Numbered from the stretch's first letter, positions 39,509 to 53,344 are shown. The stretch is DNA of 64,000 nt from Prostheceraeus crozeri (GCA_907163375.1 CAJQUW010007086.1:1-64000), one strand, 5' to 3'. Made by a program: numbers and translations. Notes: generated by a model from the letters alone, not told the origin.

Positions 39509-40159
39509 TTATCAATATTAGCGAAGGCGTCATTGTTCTCTTTCCGCACCAACTGTAGAATGCTCAGTATTCACATGCGTCCATTCATTGGATAGAATTT
39601 ACGATAATAAAAAAAAAGGCTAAAAGAAATTGAAAAAGAACTATTGAACATATTTGAATAAAACTTACATATTATTACTCCTTACATCGCTAAGATTCTA
39701 ACGATTCCAAACGCTAATATTTTTTATAAAAAAGCAAGTCAGTATATTCGCGATTTCGTGATATTTTTACGATATCATCATTTCTTTCTAGTTCACAGAT
39801 CTCGATTAACAATATATCAAAAGAAAGCCCAGAAAATGTCCGTTCTCTGCGTGCCTGATTCATAATCATACACACAGAACTAAATGTTTTGTTTATCTGC
39901 TTCGGTTTGCTAGAAGTGTGATTGATTCGAAATCGCTGGCACATCGCGGAGCTCACTAAGTGGGCAAAAGGTAACTCTTAATACCATACGGAGATAGGAA
40001 AAAAGTCGTGCGTTGCTTGCGGATAATGTGAGTTCAAGCAAAGTGCTTCGATTGCCACGATTTCTTCAGATTCGAAGAATTCAATTCATTACGCACAAGT
40101 TTTCTTCACAATGTAGGCGAATATTACGAATATTAGTTCACCGCGACTAATTAGGATGA
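39509..40159. other. Host DNA right of the Polinton, no exon identified
   Basis: This is the sequence continuous with 16910 before insertion. The missing first exon of LYRM1 should lie on this side or beyond. A minus-strand ATGACGCCTTCG near 39530 is possible but not supported by a convincing donor. Confidence 0.4.
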
Positions 40160-40760
40160 TTGCAACATCCTCTTCTCAGCATTCCTCACTGCATAGTGCA
40201 TACAATCTACACTAGCCAGACAGCGATGTGTGCTTTGGTGTGTGCGAAGTGATACCGTTAATTCTGCCAGCGACTTCTGGGCACGTTGTCGCTCTTGAAA
40301 TTTCATCTCCAACTGTTTCTCAACACACTTCTCTTCATACAGATTTGACAGGGTTGCACACTTTCAATTTCAATCATCAATTGCTTCTCTAGTGTAAATC
40401 TTTTCTTTTCTTCATCTTGCTTCCTCTCTTTCGCCTTCAATTTTGCTTTTGTATGCGTTCATTCCGCAATCTGAAGAAACTGAGGAGTTATCGGTAGTGT
40501 TGGTGGTGTCAAACACTTCACTCTCAGACAAGATCTGGAAACGACCAAAGCAGTTATCGTTTTGGAGCTCAGGCTTTGACGCTTCTTTTGTACAACGTCG
40601 GAGAGGTTACTGAAAACGCGCTCGACGTCTGGATTTCCATGAGGCAATACTAGAATAGCGCGGACCAAATTTGTTAACACTGGAAACTTTCCAGTATTTT
40701 TTGGAACTTCATCCAGTAAGAGGAAACATGGTCGTCGGGGGTGTCGCTCGAAGTACTTGA
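40160..40760 (-). pseudogene. hAT transposase C-terminal relic
   Basis: Minus-strand frame near 40740-40459 reads LLLDEVPKNTGKFPVLTNLV, then RAILVLPHGNPDVERVFSNL, the hAT dimerisation signature (L-S-L-P-H-x-N-A-D-V-E-R-x-F-S). A Lys/Glu-rich tail (KAKLKAKERKQDEEKKRF) follows in another frame towards 40380, as in SCAND3/ZBED-like hAT proteins, with a frameshift between them. No terminal repeats were found and the N-terminal catalytic part is not detected. Confidence 0.7.
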
Positions 40761-40769
40761 TTGAGGAAC

Positions 40770-43700
40770 TCTCACTTCCAACCTTAAACTTGACAATTCC
40801 TCTGTAGGAACATCAGAAGGCAAACTTTCCGCCAGGAAAACGAATTTCTTCTCTAACTTCTTGCTATTCTCCTTGGTGGGACATTGGCGCTATAACGTCA
40901 TAACTGACCTTTGACGTGACGTCCATTCAAAACATCTAACAGTCTGAAGCAGAATTCGGAGATAAATACGTATATGCAATCATAGAATACATGTGGAAAA
41001 AGAATGTCTTTGTAATCAAGAATCCAGATACACCAATTCATGTAAGGCTATTACTTTTGCAATGTTCAGAGATAAGGTAACATAAAGAGAAGGCGCGGTC
41101 TACTTGGCATAAAAACTAAAGTGTATCAGTGCTAAATTACAATATAATAACATTAACTTGAATGAAAAGTTTAGGGCATTATTCATATAGATTTTCGGGC
41201 CTGGTGTCTCAGATTCAGGCATTAGGGCCGAATTCGGGCTGAAATCGGAGAACTGAATTGCCCATTCGAGAAGGAGTAAGTTGTCTAATTCTGTGATGTG
41301 CCATTTCGATATTTAGTTTAGATACGATCCTTCCATTCTAGAAAACCGAAGCGCGCACAGATGAATCTAATTCTGTGTGCTCACATGTTTTCTTATTGAA
41401 AAGTTGCGATTTGCAAATTGAACGATTTTCATATTTTGTTATATATTTTCATGATTTATTCATTTATTTATTTTGAACACCATTCAGCGAGCACAATAGA
41501 GGACACAAGTTTATCATCGCTCATCTGAAACATGAGACTGTAAGTTTTATTAATGTGTGACACGTTGATATGCGACATCATGAGGCATGAGAATCGATTG
41601 AATTTCGACATAATCTAGGTGACCCGCTTATATGATCAATTCTGCTGTAGCAAACCCAAAAACATTATCTGGAACACGTATTGGAGAGAGAACTAATTGT
41701 TCATTGTCATTCAAATTATGAAAAAAGAAACGATAGAGTCAGAAATTAATCATCTAGAATCATCATCATTTCACAACTTAGAAAACTTTTGAAAATAAAT
41801 GCAAAAAAGTCTGTTGACCATCGATATTAAAGCGGAGCATCAAAATTTGGTAGTCGGCACTATCAACAGAGAATGAAGGAGTTCTACGAAGTTGCAAATC
41901 TGAACTCATCAAAACACTAAGTGCTGAAACATTTCCATGGAATATAGTAGGAAGAAAGGGGGCTGCAAATCTGCTTCCATAAGGGTTAAAATACTGGTTC
42001 GACCAGTCAGAAACAACTGTTGAGCGGATTAAAGTTGACACTGAGACCATGTACAAGTATATTGCATAATTGAGTTCAACGCAAACAATGAAAACCCGCT
42101 GCCTCCAGCTCGCCGGCGAGACGAAATGAGGAATTGCACTTTTTGGACCTACATGATTAGATTGCGCCCTACCTTAATCCATGTTCGTGCATAGGTGTAT
42201 AGATCCAACAATCGGCTTCCAGTCTATCAAATACTACAAGTGTCGCAGCCAGACATAATAGAAAAGAAAAGAGACCAGCAGCCTATGTGCAAGCTACAAC
42301 TGGCAGTGATCCTATAGTATCTACCCAGGACCACAACGCATTTACCGCGGAGTCCCTTTTACTCCGGTCTTATCTCATGCAGGATTGCATCAGCCATATT
42401 CTAAGACAGGCAACCGCAAGGCACACAATTTGCATGAATGCACATGCTCTAAAGATTCCTTATGGTCACCTGTGGTCAAGAAGCACACAGGAAAATTAGT
42501 GATTCTGTTTAAAGCTCACATTATTCAATTAAGTGAATTGCAGCAGCAGCATTGTCTTACAATATTCTTTTAGATAGATTGCCCTTGAAAATCAAGGTTG
42601 CTTTATGTTAAATGTCAATACACGAGTTATTTCCATCTAACATGTGCAACGAGACAAAGGTTGCTGATTGGTGGAGATAGTAGAAAGGTCACCATTAGAA
42701 AGATCTTGAGTGGGAAGCTTCAGCTCACGCTCAGGCCGTATTTTTCGAATGACTATCAGACAAAAAACGACTCTCATGAAGCATCCGGTGAGCAAAGCGT
42801 GTCACTGTTGGAGGGGACCTCTGAGACTGGTTGAATACCCTTAATATTGGAGAATGGCCGACATTGGTTGAGGGTCGTTGATACTAGTAAAAATAATCAT
42901 TGTCAATTAAAATGATAATTGAAATCACAGTATGAATCGACCGTACAAATTAAAGTTACCTTTTATGTATAGATTTGAAAATCGTAATTATGAGACAAAA
43001 CCGGGAGCAAATTGTGCAGAATATGCACATGGCCCATGATGTTGAGTAAGAACTTCATAGATTGAACTATGCAACGATTCTCAAGAGATGGCGAACATCA
43101 TTAATTTTGTGATGTTTTATCAATTTTTCCTGATCACATTTTTTACTATCCCTTTCGCAGCTAACAGCATCCTAACTCGCTGATTCTAGGTATCCGATTC
43201 ATTTTGTATCAACTAACCACGTTCCAACTCGTCCTATGCTAATTTACAGCCTGAGGAGAATTCATCCTATTCCAGCTTGCCTTACAGGGCCCACGAAAGG
43301 GCGCCAAATGGTCTGTTTCTTTTAAAACTTCAAAACACAAGAGCATTCTGCACTCACGACTTAACGGGGATGATAACCAACATAGCATGAAATTGTCAGA
43401 TAATAGAGTCAAAGAAAAACAAATTCCATCTCCTTCCTTCGATTAATAGTTACAAAAGACGTCAAATTCTATTGAAGATTTGACTCATCATCAAGTTCAC
43501 AAGAAAGATTCACAATCTGATTTACAATTGAAATAGAGATTCGAATCAATGATCAAATTTGGCAAAAATACAGCTTGGTTTGGTTTGTGCCTATTTGAAT
43601 TTGTGTCCCTGCCCCTTTTGACATTTTCCGCCGTCCCTACATTATACAGTCAGCAAACATCTTTAGTGCCAATTTCCTAGAAATTAATTTTTTCCTAGTT

Positions 43701-44200
43701 AAATCTCACTTCAATTTCTCAGGCGCATGTTCTGATAAACATAACACCAATGTATCAGATTTTATTTATAAATAACTGTTAAAGTAAATTGGGAAACAAA
43801 AAAATGCACAAGAATGAGGAAGTTGCGATAATAAAAACAGTACAGATGCCACGTTGAAATACATGGAACGATTCAAGATTGCTTATGATAAGGATTAACA
43901 ACATCCAAAAATACACACAGAAGAATGAGAATGAAAATCATCAAATAGAATATAGTCTAAACACAAACCAATGTACAATTATTGATCATAATTGTTTTTA
44001 TGCGTTCCGAGAAGCAGTCACTTTTGGCTGACATGTTCCTGAATTTTCCTATGAGGTGCGACTGTCATCAGGTTCTCTACATTCGAATGCATCATCACAC
44101 TGCAAATCAGCAAGACCAATAAAACTCACTGAAGAAATACTAGATAAAATCGCAATCTAAAATGCGATTCCTGTTCATGCATTTTAAATTTACTCATCAA
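40770..44200. other. No gene recognised
   Basis: AT-rich DNA without clear repeat structure. Frames at 41778-42056 (minus) and 42287-42834 (plus) are open for 60-90 codons but match no domain known to me. They could be isolated exons or chance. Confidence 0.4.
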
Positions 44201-44480
44201 ACGCCAGACGCCGTGGCCTTGTGGTAAAGTGCTCGCCCCCGGCAGCCTAATACGGCGCTACCCCCACTGCACAAAAATCGCTAGGAGAGTTAGAGCATCA
44301 TTACCCTTGAATGATGTCATGTGCAAGGTTGGGTCTTGGGTTCACTCTTGGGTTTTGAGTACCCCCCCCAATAGTAAAGAAATTGACCATGAATGATCAT
44401 TTGCGGTTTTCTTGGAAAAATTCTGCCTAAGTATATGACCACATCATGCCACAGTAAGTCATCTGCATGTAAGCCTACAT
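44201..44480 (+). mobile_element. Possible tRNA-derived SINE
   Basis: The head GCCGTGGCCTTGTGGTAAAG, then GTGCTCGCC (44211-44237) resembles a tRNA A box. GGGTTCACTC at about 44338 resembles a B box but is far from it. The body ends in an A/T-rich segment near 44480. A diverged or chimeric SINE is the best guess. Confidence 0.4.
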
Positions 44481-45370
44481 GTATGTACATGTAAATATGT
44501 AACCTACTTCAACCACACGATAGGTCTTCCTATGATAAAACTGTGCTATCATCAACTTTGATATAGACCTATCGTAAATGTCTATCTGATAGTTTGTTTA
44601 GTTAGCTTTTTAAACTATGCTTAGATTACCTATGGCTTCCTTGTGGATTTAATCCATTAAACAAGATGTAATGCATATTGTGTTAGACAGAATTTTGTAT
44701 ACATCATTTTGCGTGAAATAAAACAAATAATAAATGAAAAAATGCAGCACATCAAACCAATACCTGTATAACGCTTATGCAGTTAAATTGGTAGCCTACA
44801 ACAATTCGTTGATAACTTGCTTCATATAGCCTCTTGCCTTGAAAGTTAAAAACTTTGGCCTGTATTGTTTATTCTATTATTAGGCTACATGTATTAGAAA
44901 TAGAAAGATATCGGCATCATTTAATGCAGTGACATTCTTTGATGATTGCTTCTTACGATTAGTAAAAATATCGCTATATCTACATTTGTGCTATTTTCAT
45001 CTTATACGAGGCCTATGTTATGTGTGTTTCGTTTCTCGATCAGACATGTTGTAAGGAATGTAGCTTAGCAATGCATGTTGTTCTAATTAGGAAATTATTA
45101 TGCTGTAGACGCAAACAGGGTTGATGATATTAAGCCCAGAGATAACCTATGCCGATAATAAAAACTTTTAGCTGAATTTTAATTATGGCCTCAATTCCGC
45201 AATAACAAATTCATGTAATAAATAGTAATTGATATGAACATTAAATACATATTAATTGAATAGCAATATGTACAATATGGCATATTCAAAATATCTTCAT
45301 GCAATTTTAAATCTCAATCAAAATTCCAAGCATGTTCTGGAAATTGTTGTTCCACTTCATTAGAGAAATA
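44481..45370. other. No gene recognised
   Basis: AT-rich, no open frame or repeat identified. Confidence 0.45.
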
Positions 45371-45377
45371 GCCACTC

Positions 45378-45450
45378 TTGGGTCCAATCTTGGGTGGTAC
45401 CCAAGATTAATCTTGGTCTTGGGGATACCCAAGCCCAAGATTGGACCCAA
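45378..45450. repeat. Inverted repeat with 17-bp perfect arms
   Basis: TTGGGTCCAATCTTGGG (45378-45394) and its exact complement CCCAAGATTGGACCCAA (45434-45450) flank 39 bp that contain a further GGTGGTACCCAAG-type palindrome. It would form a stable cruciform or RNA hairpin. Confidence 0.9.
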
Positions 45451-45708
45451 CCTTGTCATGTGAGTGATCAAAAATACTGAAAACCTCTAATAGAACACCA
45501 GCTTATATACTATATACACCTTCCTCGGAATAGTAACGCACTAAGAAATTTGAATGCACACAGAACATATATGCATGTATATTGTATAGTTCCCATATAG
45601 TGCCGTTTCGAGCTTTAACTTATAGCTGCCAATTGAAATGCAATCAAATGATAGTTGGTGAAAATTGATCGTACGAGCCGTTATTAAATGCCTACATGCA
45701 TATTAATG

Positions 45709-46140
45709 AAATATGGGTACTCCTATTCTTCCCCCCCCCACATTTCTGTTGTTAACACTTGGAAGTGTAGCATCGTCAACGATCTTCTCTTGCTCCCACT
45801 TCTTCTCAGTAACGTGGCATAGCGTTGAGTGTGTAAAACTCATCTTATCTGACTTGAAGAACATTTACAGCCTCAGAATTAGACAACTGCTCGTCATTTG
45901 TCTGTAGACAACAATCACACGAAGCTCATGATCACAGCTGTACCTTGTATTCCAACTGAGTATCCAAGGAACCAATCCTTCATCCCAGGGTTCAAGTAAT
46001 ACTTCTCAGTCGTATTGTAGTGTCACTCAGTGACAGATCAAGTCTATTCTAAACCCAATGTGACTAACTTTGGCGAAATTTGATGATTTTTGGAAAACTT
46101 GAAAAATGTGGGGGGGAAGAATAGAAGTACCGAAATATGT
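45709..46140. mobile_element. MITE with C-run inverted ends
   Basis: The left end ATATGGGTACTCCTATTCTT, then C8 ACATTT, pairs with right end ATATTTCGGTACTTCTATTC, then C7 ACATTT read on minus. Length about 430 bp, no transposase. Target duplication not clear. Confidence 0.7.
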
Positions 46141-48595
46141 ATTTAGCATTATATAAGCCAGCTATGAACTTGTTCACCCTAAATCGCATTTCACCCAACA
46201 TCTAGTCTAATCCGAAATTGCTCGTCTCATTACAAGCCACTCGCTCCGAATGTACGGCATCAGTAATCGAAGCCATTATAGACCGAAGAGAAGCCATCAT
46301 GGATACCGTAAATGGGAAGGGAACGGTTTGAATAGGATATATTAGATGAATTGTTCGGTAGCTGCTGTTCTGTATAGTGATATCAGCTACTCCAGCAGTA
46401 ATCACATAACTACATTGCGTTTTGTTTTTGGAGTTAGCTGTAGTTCTGAAATGATTGTTCAATAATGGAAAGAATGAGCAAATGGCTCTCTTCATTAAAC
46501 AAAAATTCAGCCGGCAGAAAACTAGGCCGATTTGACATTCTTGCGGTGGAATATTCAGCCGAGCATTTTATGGACAGTAAAACACTGAAGTCGATAGAAT
46601 ACTTAGTCGTCTTTGGTGCTGCATCGTCGTTCAAAACTTTCTAAATCATTCTAAGGCAGAATATCAAGTAAGTTTACTTTTCTGCCGGTTGATTCTTTAG
46701 TTAACGAAGAGGACCAATTTCGTGACCACTGTAAAATCATCAAATAGTTTGAAGATTGAGAAAATTTTTCACTTTTTTTCAAATACAGCACTAACTTGCA
46801 CGACTTCTGAGATGCTATAACAGAAAGCATGCTTCCTTGAGGTTTGTGAAGATGTTTTAAGTCAAACGCACGCTATAAATCGAAGGCAAAATTCGAGTAC
46901 GCGTGCACCCCTATGGAACAGCTATCCAATAATTCTTAACTGTGATGACTCATGGTGTAGATATTATTGTACATAACGATGGATTATACGTTAAGTATGC
47001 AAGCAAATTGCTCTTTATCGCAACATCGTTTTCATTACCGATTTTTTCACAATCTTTAATATAAGCACATTTAATGTAACTTTAAGCAGAACTCGAAATG
47101 CAGTGTCATGCATTCTCACTCTTTTTTCATGGCCATCTTACTAAATTTTGTTAGAAGGGTTACAAGGGTGCCAAGAATCGCCCAACCCCTTTCTTATTCT
47201 ATAAAATTCTATGAAAGAGAATCTATGAAATTCATATTGATATATTTCGTCAAAATATATGCGACATTAATTCTAGTGCTATTATAAATAGACCGGGATT
47301 GGAAATCACAAGTGTGAATGCGTGACAAATCTTGATATTTCTATATAATTTCATCTATTATATAACTTAGGTATTTTAATATTTGCATATTGGCATTTAA
47401 TCTGTCGAATAAATAAAAGGCATGTAAACAAACATTTATGATGACAGTATGATGTAAATTGAAATACTAATAGAATGATATTATTCCACTGACATGAATA
47501 ATTCACGTAAATTGCGCATTGATAATAAGATGTTTGCAGTCAAGTTCAACGTTGGCATGTATATTTTGGTTGGCAAATCTCACAATTTCATACAAAATTT
47601 TGCTTTTTAAACGGAGGATGTTTGGTAATTTGAATAGAAATCAGGAGATGATACCAGTACAAAATCAGGGACATACAGTAAAAAATCCAGTCTTAAAGAC
47701 AAGTCTTAAGAACGCTGTTGCTTAAAGCTAGCAAGAAGATTTTGTCTTTTGGTGGAAACATCTGAAGTTCGGATATTGTACTGTGAACGTACATATAGCT
47801 ATTATCACAAAAAATCTCACTAAAATTCCCGTTCTACGTGGTTGAATTAATTATGAGACTATTAGGCCAATGAAGACTTAGAAAATCACCTCAAATTCAT
47901 TATTTTAAAAAACAAACCCCTTTCTTCTTTTCCAGTGCTCTCGACGAAGTCTTCAATGAATTGAAGTTGAACTATCTAATTTCACAACCTCATAAAATCT
48001 GCAAATCCCCTCATCACTAAAGGCTTTCAAAATAATTTTGTCTTTTTCGTCTTATCGTGACTTGCAGATTGCCCGATCCTCTAATTAACTCTTCCTATGT
48101 AAACGAGACCTGTAAGAAAGACCACCAGATGTAGTTATGTAACTGAAGGTTGAATTATGTAATTATTTGCACTTCCAGGTTTCAACAGAATTCCCTGAAA
48201 AGTTCATTCATCTAGTCATTACGATAGGAAGAGGCTCGCTCAGATAGCAATCAACTTCTCCAATACCGATTTATTACAAATCACAGGTGCTAATGGGTCA
48301 CTGCACTTTTGATATTTGTGTTGACTTCCCTGATTTCAATGACGTATATCAATCCCGCTATCACATTGTATGTTTTGAAGATTCAGACATCGATGATTAA
48401 TCAAATATCTAATCAGACAGAAACATTTTTTGGATGCAGAGTTGATAAGGATGGTCTTACCTCAATCGCGAATGCGCAAAATACTTTTAAACATTCAATT
48501 TAAGCGAAAGACGAAGTTTAGTGAAACGATGAAGATAAGAAACTATAAGATATAAGATAACTAAAAGATAGACTATGAAAATAGAATAATTATTG
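46141..48595. other. No gene recognised
   Basis: Unassigned DNA. The minus-strand 97-codon frame at 46202-46495 and other short frames match nothing I know. Confidence 0.45.
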
Positions 48596-48867
48596 AGTTG
48601 CAACCATGCCCGAGTATATTTGAGATTTCCAATTAGCAAGTTAGTGAAATTTCAACGGACATTCATAAAATATCACAATAATATTTCATTAAATATTATT
48701 CTATCTACATTGTATTTTCATCAGGCAGCACTCATCAATTAATGCAGGCGCACTAACTTAAACGATTTGCCAGTAGTGTATTTAAAGCGATGTTCAATGA
48801 ATACCCGTTGAAATTTCACTAACTTTCTGATTGCATATCTCAAATTTACTCGGGCATGGCTGCAACT
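48596..48867. mobile_element. MITE with inverted arms of about 65 bp
   Basis: The left arm starts AGTTGCAACCATGCCCGAGT and continues to AGTTAGTGAAATTTCAACGG; the right arm is its inverted copy, ending CTCGGGCATGGCTGCAACT. The middle is AT-rich. No coding capacity. Confidence 0.8.
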
Positions 48868-48939
48868 TTAAATATGGAGCTGCGTCGATGTTGAGAGATG
48901 TAGACTAGGCCTGCTGATGATTCCTGATATTGAATGAAA

Positions 48940-49170
48940 TGGTAGCTATTCATGTCTGTTCCCATTTTTCAACTGAGGATGTAGCTCAATATGTAGTTAT
49001 TCTGTTTGCATTGTGTTTGCAAAAGCAGCATCTATTGATTATTTCAGGTGCGCTAACTTAGAGGTGATTTGCCAGTAGTGTTTAAAGTGATACTTAATGA
49101 ATACCGGTCGAAATTTCACTAACTTACTCATTGCAAATCTTAGATATACTGTGAGATATACATGATGATA
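48940..49170. repeat. Diverged half-copy of the preceding MITE
   Basis: Shares with 48720-48850 the run GCGCTAACTTA, GATTTGCCAGTAGTGT, TGAATACC-GT-GAAATTTCAC, with substitutions. The left arm is not recognisable. Confidence 0.65.
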
Positions 49171-49420
49171 CTTGACAGCTGGTTGATCCACTCGATCTAA
49201 CCTGTTTCTGCTAAATTTCACTTGCTTCGCTGTGATTATCTGAGATTTCAAGGTCACAGCTGATAATCAGCACTACATAGAAACTAGAGATGCGCGTGGT
49301 TCAAGAAATATAGACGAAGCCAGCCGATTTCATTTTAGGTCAATGCCTAGGCTGGGACTGAATTAGCCGGCTCAGTTAAATTAGCATGCCATCTATTCAC
49401 ACGTTTGGAGACAATCAACT

Positions 49421-49650
49421 AGGTGGTTGGATATCTCAGTTGGTTAGGGGTGCACTTCAGTGCAGAAGTGTAGAATGTCCAAGGTTCGAGTCTGGCCGTC
49501 TAGGGAGATATACCACCGCTCTCACAAGAGGTTACTAACCCAAACCTGTTGAGAGTTCTGAGTGTGCGAAGACTGTCCCGGGATTGTATTAAAAGAAATG
49601 AGGTACCTCCAATCAAAGTCGGGAGAATTTTTCTTATTTTTAAAGTAAGG
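49421..49650 (+). mobile_element. tRNA-derived SINE
   Basis: The head has a clear A box (ATCTCAGTTGGTTAGGGG, 49433-49450) and B box (GGTTCGAGTC, 49483-49492) at tRNA spacing. A unique tail of about 150 bp ends in an A/T-rich stretch. Transcribed by RNA polymerase III in living families. The partner LINE is unknown. Confidence 0.8.
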
Positions 49651-51296
49651 TTTCAATGACGACAAGTATAGCATCTTCCTACGTGGCTGTGATTGGAACA
49701 AAAGGATTTCAAAGCGAACAGCTGATGTGCCTTAATTTTTTCTTTTAGACATGCCGATCGATTTGGGGGATTATCAAAATCTTCTAAAAATATGAAAATC
49801 CGTCAAAGTTGGGAAAGCCTATAGTCATTGATCATCTATTTCTGAAAAATGGATTTTTATTTTATGATTGAAAATAGAGTGATCCACTGAAGTTAATTGC
49901 AAATGGCCGGGATCATCTGCAATTTGAAGCATCTTCTATCAACCTCCAACTCATGCAACAACAGAATTGACCAAGCGAAAATCAGATATACTAATGTTTT
50001 AACATGTTTCAGTGCTTGAAGAAATCACCAAAACATTGAAGAGGAAAGGAAATTAAAAAAGCAGCGTTCGTGCTTGCATGAGTAAAGCATTTATGAGGTA
50101 TTCAAACTGAATTTAGCACACATCAATTGCAAGTTTGTAGAGAAACGGTAGTTAAACTTCGACAACTGATTAGGTATGAGGGCTAACTTCTGACAAATTC
50201 CGACAGTACGTTTCGTGTATGTAACAAGCATTTCAAATGAATAATCTAATAAATCAAAGAGATTCCGAAAAAGGACCTATCTATTTATTTGCGTAGCTCC
50301 TACCTTATCGATAGAATTATCAACAACTCTATCCGATGCTTTCAAAAAGAACACAATCAGTAACTAATATATTTCGCCTGATATGAGCAGATTCAATTTT
50401 GAGGAAAGCCTTATTATTAATTCATGAATTTCGAGAAAATCTAATGCGCAGCTGATTCAGGAAAGAATAACAATGTCCTTGTATGCATGTCAGATGTATA
50501 TTATAAATTCTAAATTATCTGCATATCTTGATAAAAAGCCATTAAATGTCATCTTTCATTACGACGGTTAAATTCAGACACTACGGACAGCAGTTCGGCG
50601 AATTTCTTAGTAAATCTCAACGTCGATACTGTAATTTGCAACTTTGTTATAATGCCACTCTTGTAAACCAACCAAGTCATCCTGCGCTGATGATTATTTT
50701 TCATTAATTCTATCTGACTTACAATACAGTACCTGCATTGTCTACATTGAATTACTCAGTTTATTTTAAAGTACCTACGTAGGTAGTCCTCCATAAATTG
50801 ACATGATGCGCTCTTCATTCTTGTGCAATTTCATCCTGAACCCTTACATGAATGTTTTCGATAATGCAAGTTTGGAAATTCTATAAAAATCATATAATTC
50901 ATTATTAACCATGCAATCATATAACGCATCTTTCTGTGAAGTTTTCTCCAAAAGCATGCATCAATTTAGCTAAGGTCTACACTGAACATCATCTTAGGTT
51001 CGAACAGATCGCTTTCAACAGGATCTTCTTCGATAGATTCGCATAAGTTGACAGGACAAGATAGATTTTCTGTCCAAATTATCCCTCATTATTTTTCCAG
51101 CATTTTGTCATTGCTCAACCCTAGCAGAAGTACTGCTTGTAAACAGATATAGAAACAGGTATATTTCTCGCGTAATTTGTCTTTTAATCATCACATTGCG
51201 GTCGTTGTTAACAAAGTTTTTTCGCATGCTTGGCTTCGTTAAAAGAGTAACAAATAATTTCAATGACATTACTGTTTTGAAAGTTTCAAAACAGTC
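49651..51296. other. No gene recognised
   Basis: AT-rich sequence, many stops in all frames, no clear repeat. Confidence 0.45.
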
Positions 51297-51850
51297 CGCT
51301 CAGTTTTGCTGTATTCGTTTGCTTGCTTTTGCAGTGCTGCAGAGTATTTGAAAAATGATGTTTTACGTGTGGAGCGAAGAGTCTGTAAGATAATTGGCAT
51401 TAATCTTGATAATGATAACAACATTTTGCAGGCTGCTGATAAGTCCTGATGCAAGCTGTTAAAGTGTATAGTTGAAAACCAATGTCATGCACTTCGTGAA
51501 TTGTTTTGCGCACGCCCTACGCGTAATTATACCACTCGTCGTTCTTGTGAGCTGTTTCCACCACCTGCCAAAACTAGACGTTTTAAGAGATCATTTATCT
51601 ACTTTTGTAAATAGTTGGGATTATTCACTGTTTATATTTCCTTGTTGGATCGTGGTAACCTATGCTCTCTTCTTTTTGTGTCTTGCACCTTTATTGTCAT
51701 CGTTGAGCTTGTAATGATCACCGATTCTGTATCCAGTGATTCAATATAGATTATTATTATTACTATTATTGCATACTTCTATATACGCTTTTGTTTGGAT
51801 TATTGCTTATCATTTGCACAAATTGTATGATAAATAAAAATTGAGCGTGT
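51297..51850 (+). mobile_element. LINE 3' end (CR1/Jockey-like), 5'-truncated
   Basis: The plus strand reads EYLKNDVLRVERRVCKIIGI, then LRELFCARPTRNYTTRRSCE and AKTRRFKRSFIYF to a stop at about 51612, the usual C-terminus after the reverse transcriptase of CR1/Jockey-type LINEs. One in-frame TGA sits after ILQAADKS. The 3' tail continues to AATAAAAATT near 51840. Everything upstream of the last 105 codons is missing, as expected for 5' truncation. Confidence 0.78.
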
Positions 51851-52955
51851 ACAAATACATTTAAAGTACTTTAATTTCATTTAAAGTATCTGCGTTTTCA
51901 AACCGGTATGATATATATAGATATATATAAGTATACATGCAGCATTGTACAGAAAGAATGCCCCACCCACGAAAATTCTGTAAAAACGTCTTTAATGCAT
52001 ATCTAGGAAGTCTTTCTGTTATTTAATGGAATTCAGTAACTATGCTTGCAAAGTTTATCATAACCTCTTTCAGTTGATACTCTTCATATAAGAAGATACA
52101 CATGTATGGACATCATGAAATAGAGAAAGTGAGAATGCATTTGTGATAGGCCTACTGGTATATATGGTTAAATATTAGGAAAAAATTTCCATTAATGAAA
52201 ACATGCAGGTCAGAAGAAGCAGATCGGTACACTCTATTACAAGGTCAAAATTCTTATTAGAAAACTTGTCATTCGGTGATTTCTTGAACTTGTTGAACTG
52301 CCGGTCGTTTGACAGATGCATCATGGCCAATCAAGTCGGCTGCAGCCAATCAGCGACAACCGCTGTAACAATCAATAAAGCAATCACGAATGTGCCAGTC
52401 AGTCATACTGCCAACATTTGCAAGGATTTCTTGCGAACGAATGGTGTTGGAATAGGCAGGAAGCAGCCCTGTGCTGAATGTTAAAGAGAACCTGCTGCAC
52501 TTCCTTAAACAAAGAATTGATAAACATGAGGCATTATCAACATGAGACAAAACAAGACATGTTCGAGCAATGTCTGGACATCTTGATGCGAAACAATTAA
52601 ATGGCTGATGTTTGCAGGAAACTTATTAAATCGATACCTCGAAGATTAGCAAAATGCATCAAGGCTACAAGTGGCCCATTTCGACGTATTGAAGTTCGCT
52701 TTCCTATTAGCATGATCTTTTTTTAAGTAAATTATTAATTGATTAATATACACATGTTCTATGCTTTGACAGCATCAATGAACACAATTAACATGAAACA
52801 CATTCAGACATTCATTTGCAGACGCAAATATGACAAAATTGTTGTTTGATAGCACCTACTTTCCAAACAATCAGATGAATTTGTGATATACCATCGTTGA
52901 GATGAAATTTCGCTGAGTATCTCGTAATAGTCACGGTGGGGCAATCTTTCTACAC

Positions 52956-52960
<5 letters not shown>
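51851..52960. other. No gene recognised
   Basis: Unassigned. A 93-codon plus frame at 52203-52484 (FGDFLNLLNCRSFDRC...) shows no known domain. Confidence 0.4.

Positions 52961-53006
<46 letters not shown>
52961..53006. repeat. (TA)n microsatellite
   Basis: About 46 bp of TA repeats; target for the mariner insertion at 53007. Confidence 0.95.
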
Positions 53007-53008
<2 letters not shown>

Positions 53009-53344
53009 AGGTGTTTCAAAAGTAGGCTAACAGTTGATTTTGCCCTAGGAAATCTATGTTGACCGTTCTATTGGCGATTTACACCTGAATCAGTCGATGG
53101 ATATCCATGATCAGTCCAACATGAGCCATAGACTTCGAAGTAATTGCTACTATCATTTAGAAGTCTATGCAGTAGCATTCCATTGGCAAAGGAATTTTGA
53201 AATCTATCATGGACAAGATATAGCACCAATCTGACATTACGTACATGGATATGTTCAATTAATTTGATTTGAATCAAACACTGTTAGTTTGACTTGAAGT
53301 GAATTAAACAAGCTTGAAGCTTTTTTGAATTTGCTGCTTCTGTC

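Noticed and set aside
41778-42056. 92-codon minus-strand frame
   Set aside because: No domain, no convincing splice sites checked, length within chance for this base composition.
42287-42834. Three overlapping plus frames
   Set aside because: No known protein signature; possibly an old transposon piece but not supportable.
46202-46634. Minus frames of 66-97 codons
   Set aside because: No recognisable domain or gene context.
52203-52484. 93-codon plus frame
   Set aside because: Cys-containing but no known pattern; not distinguishable from chance.
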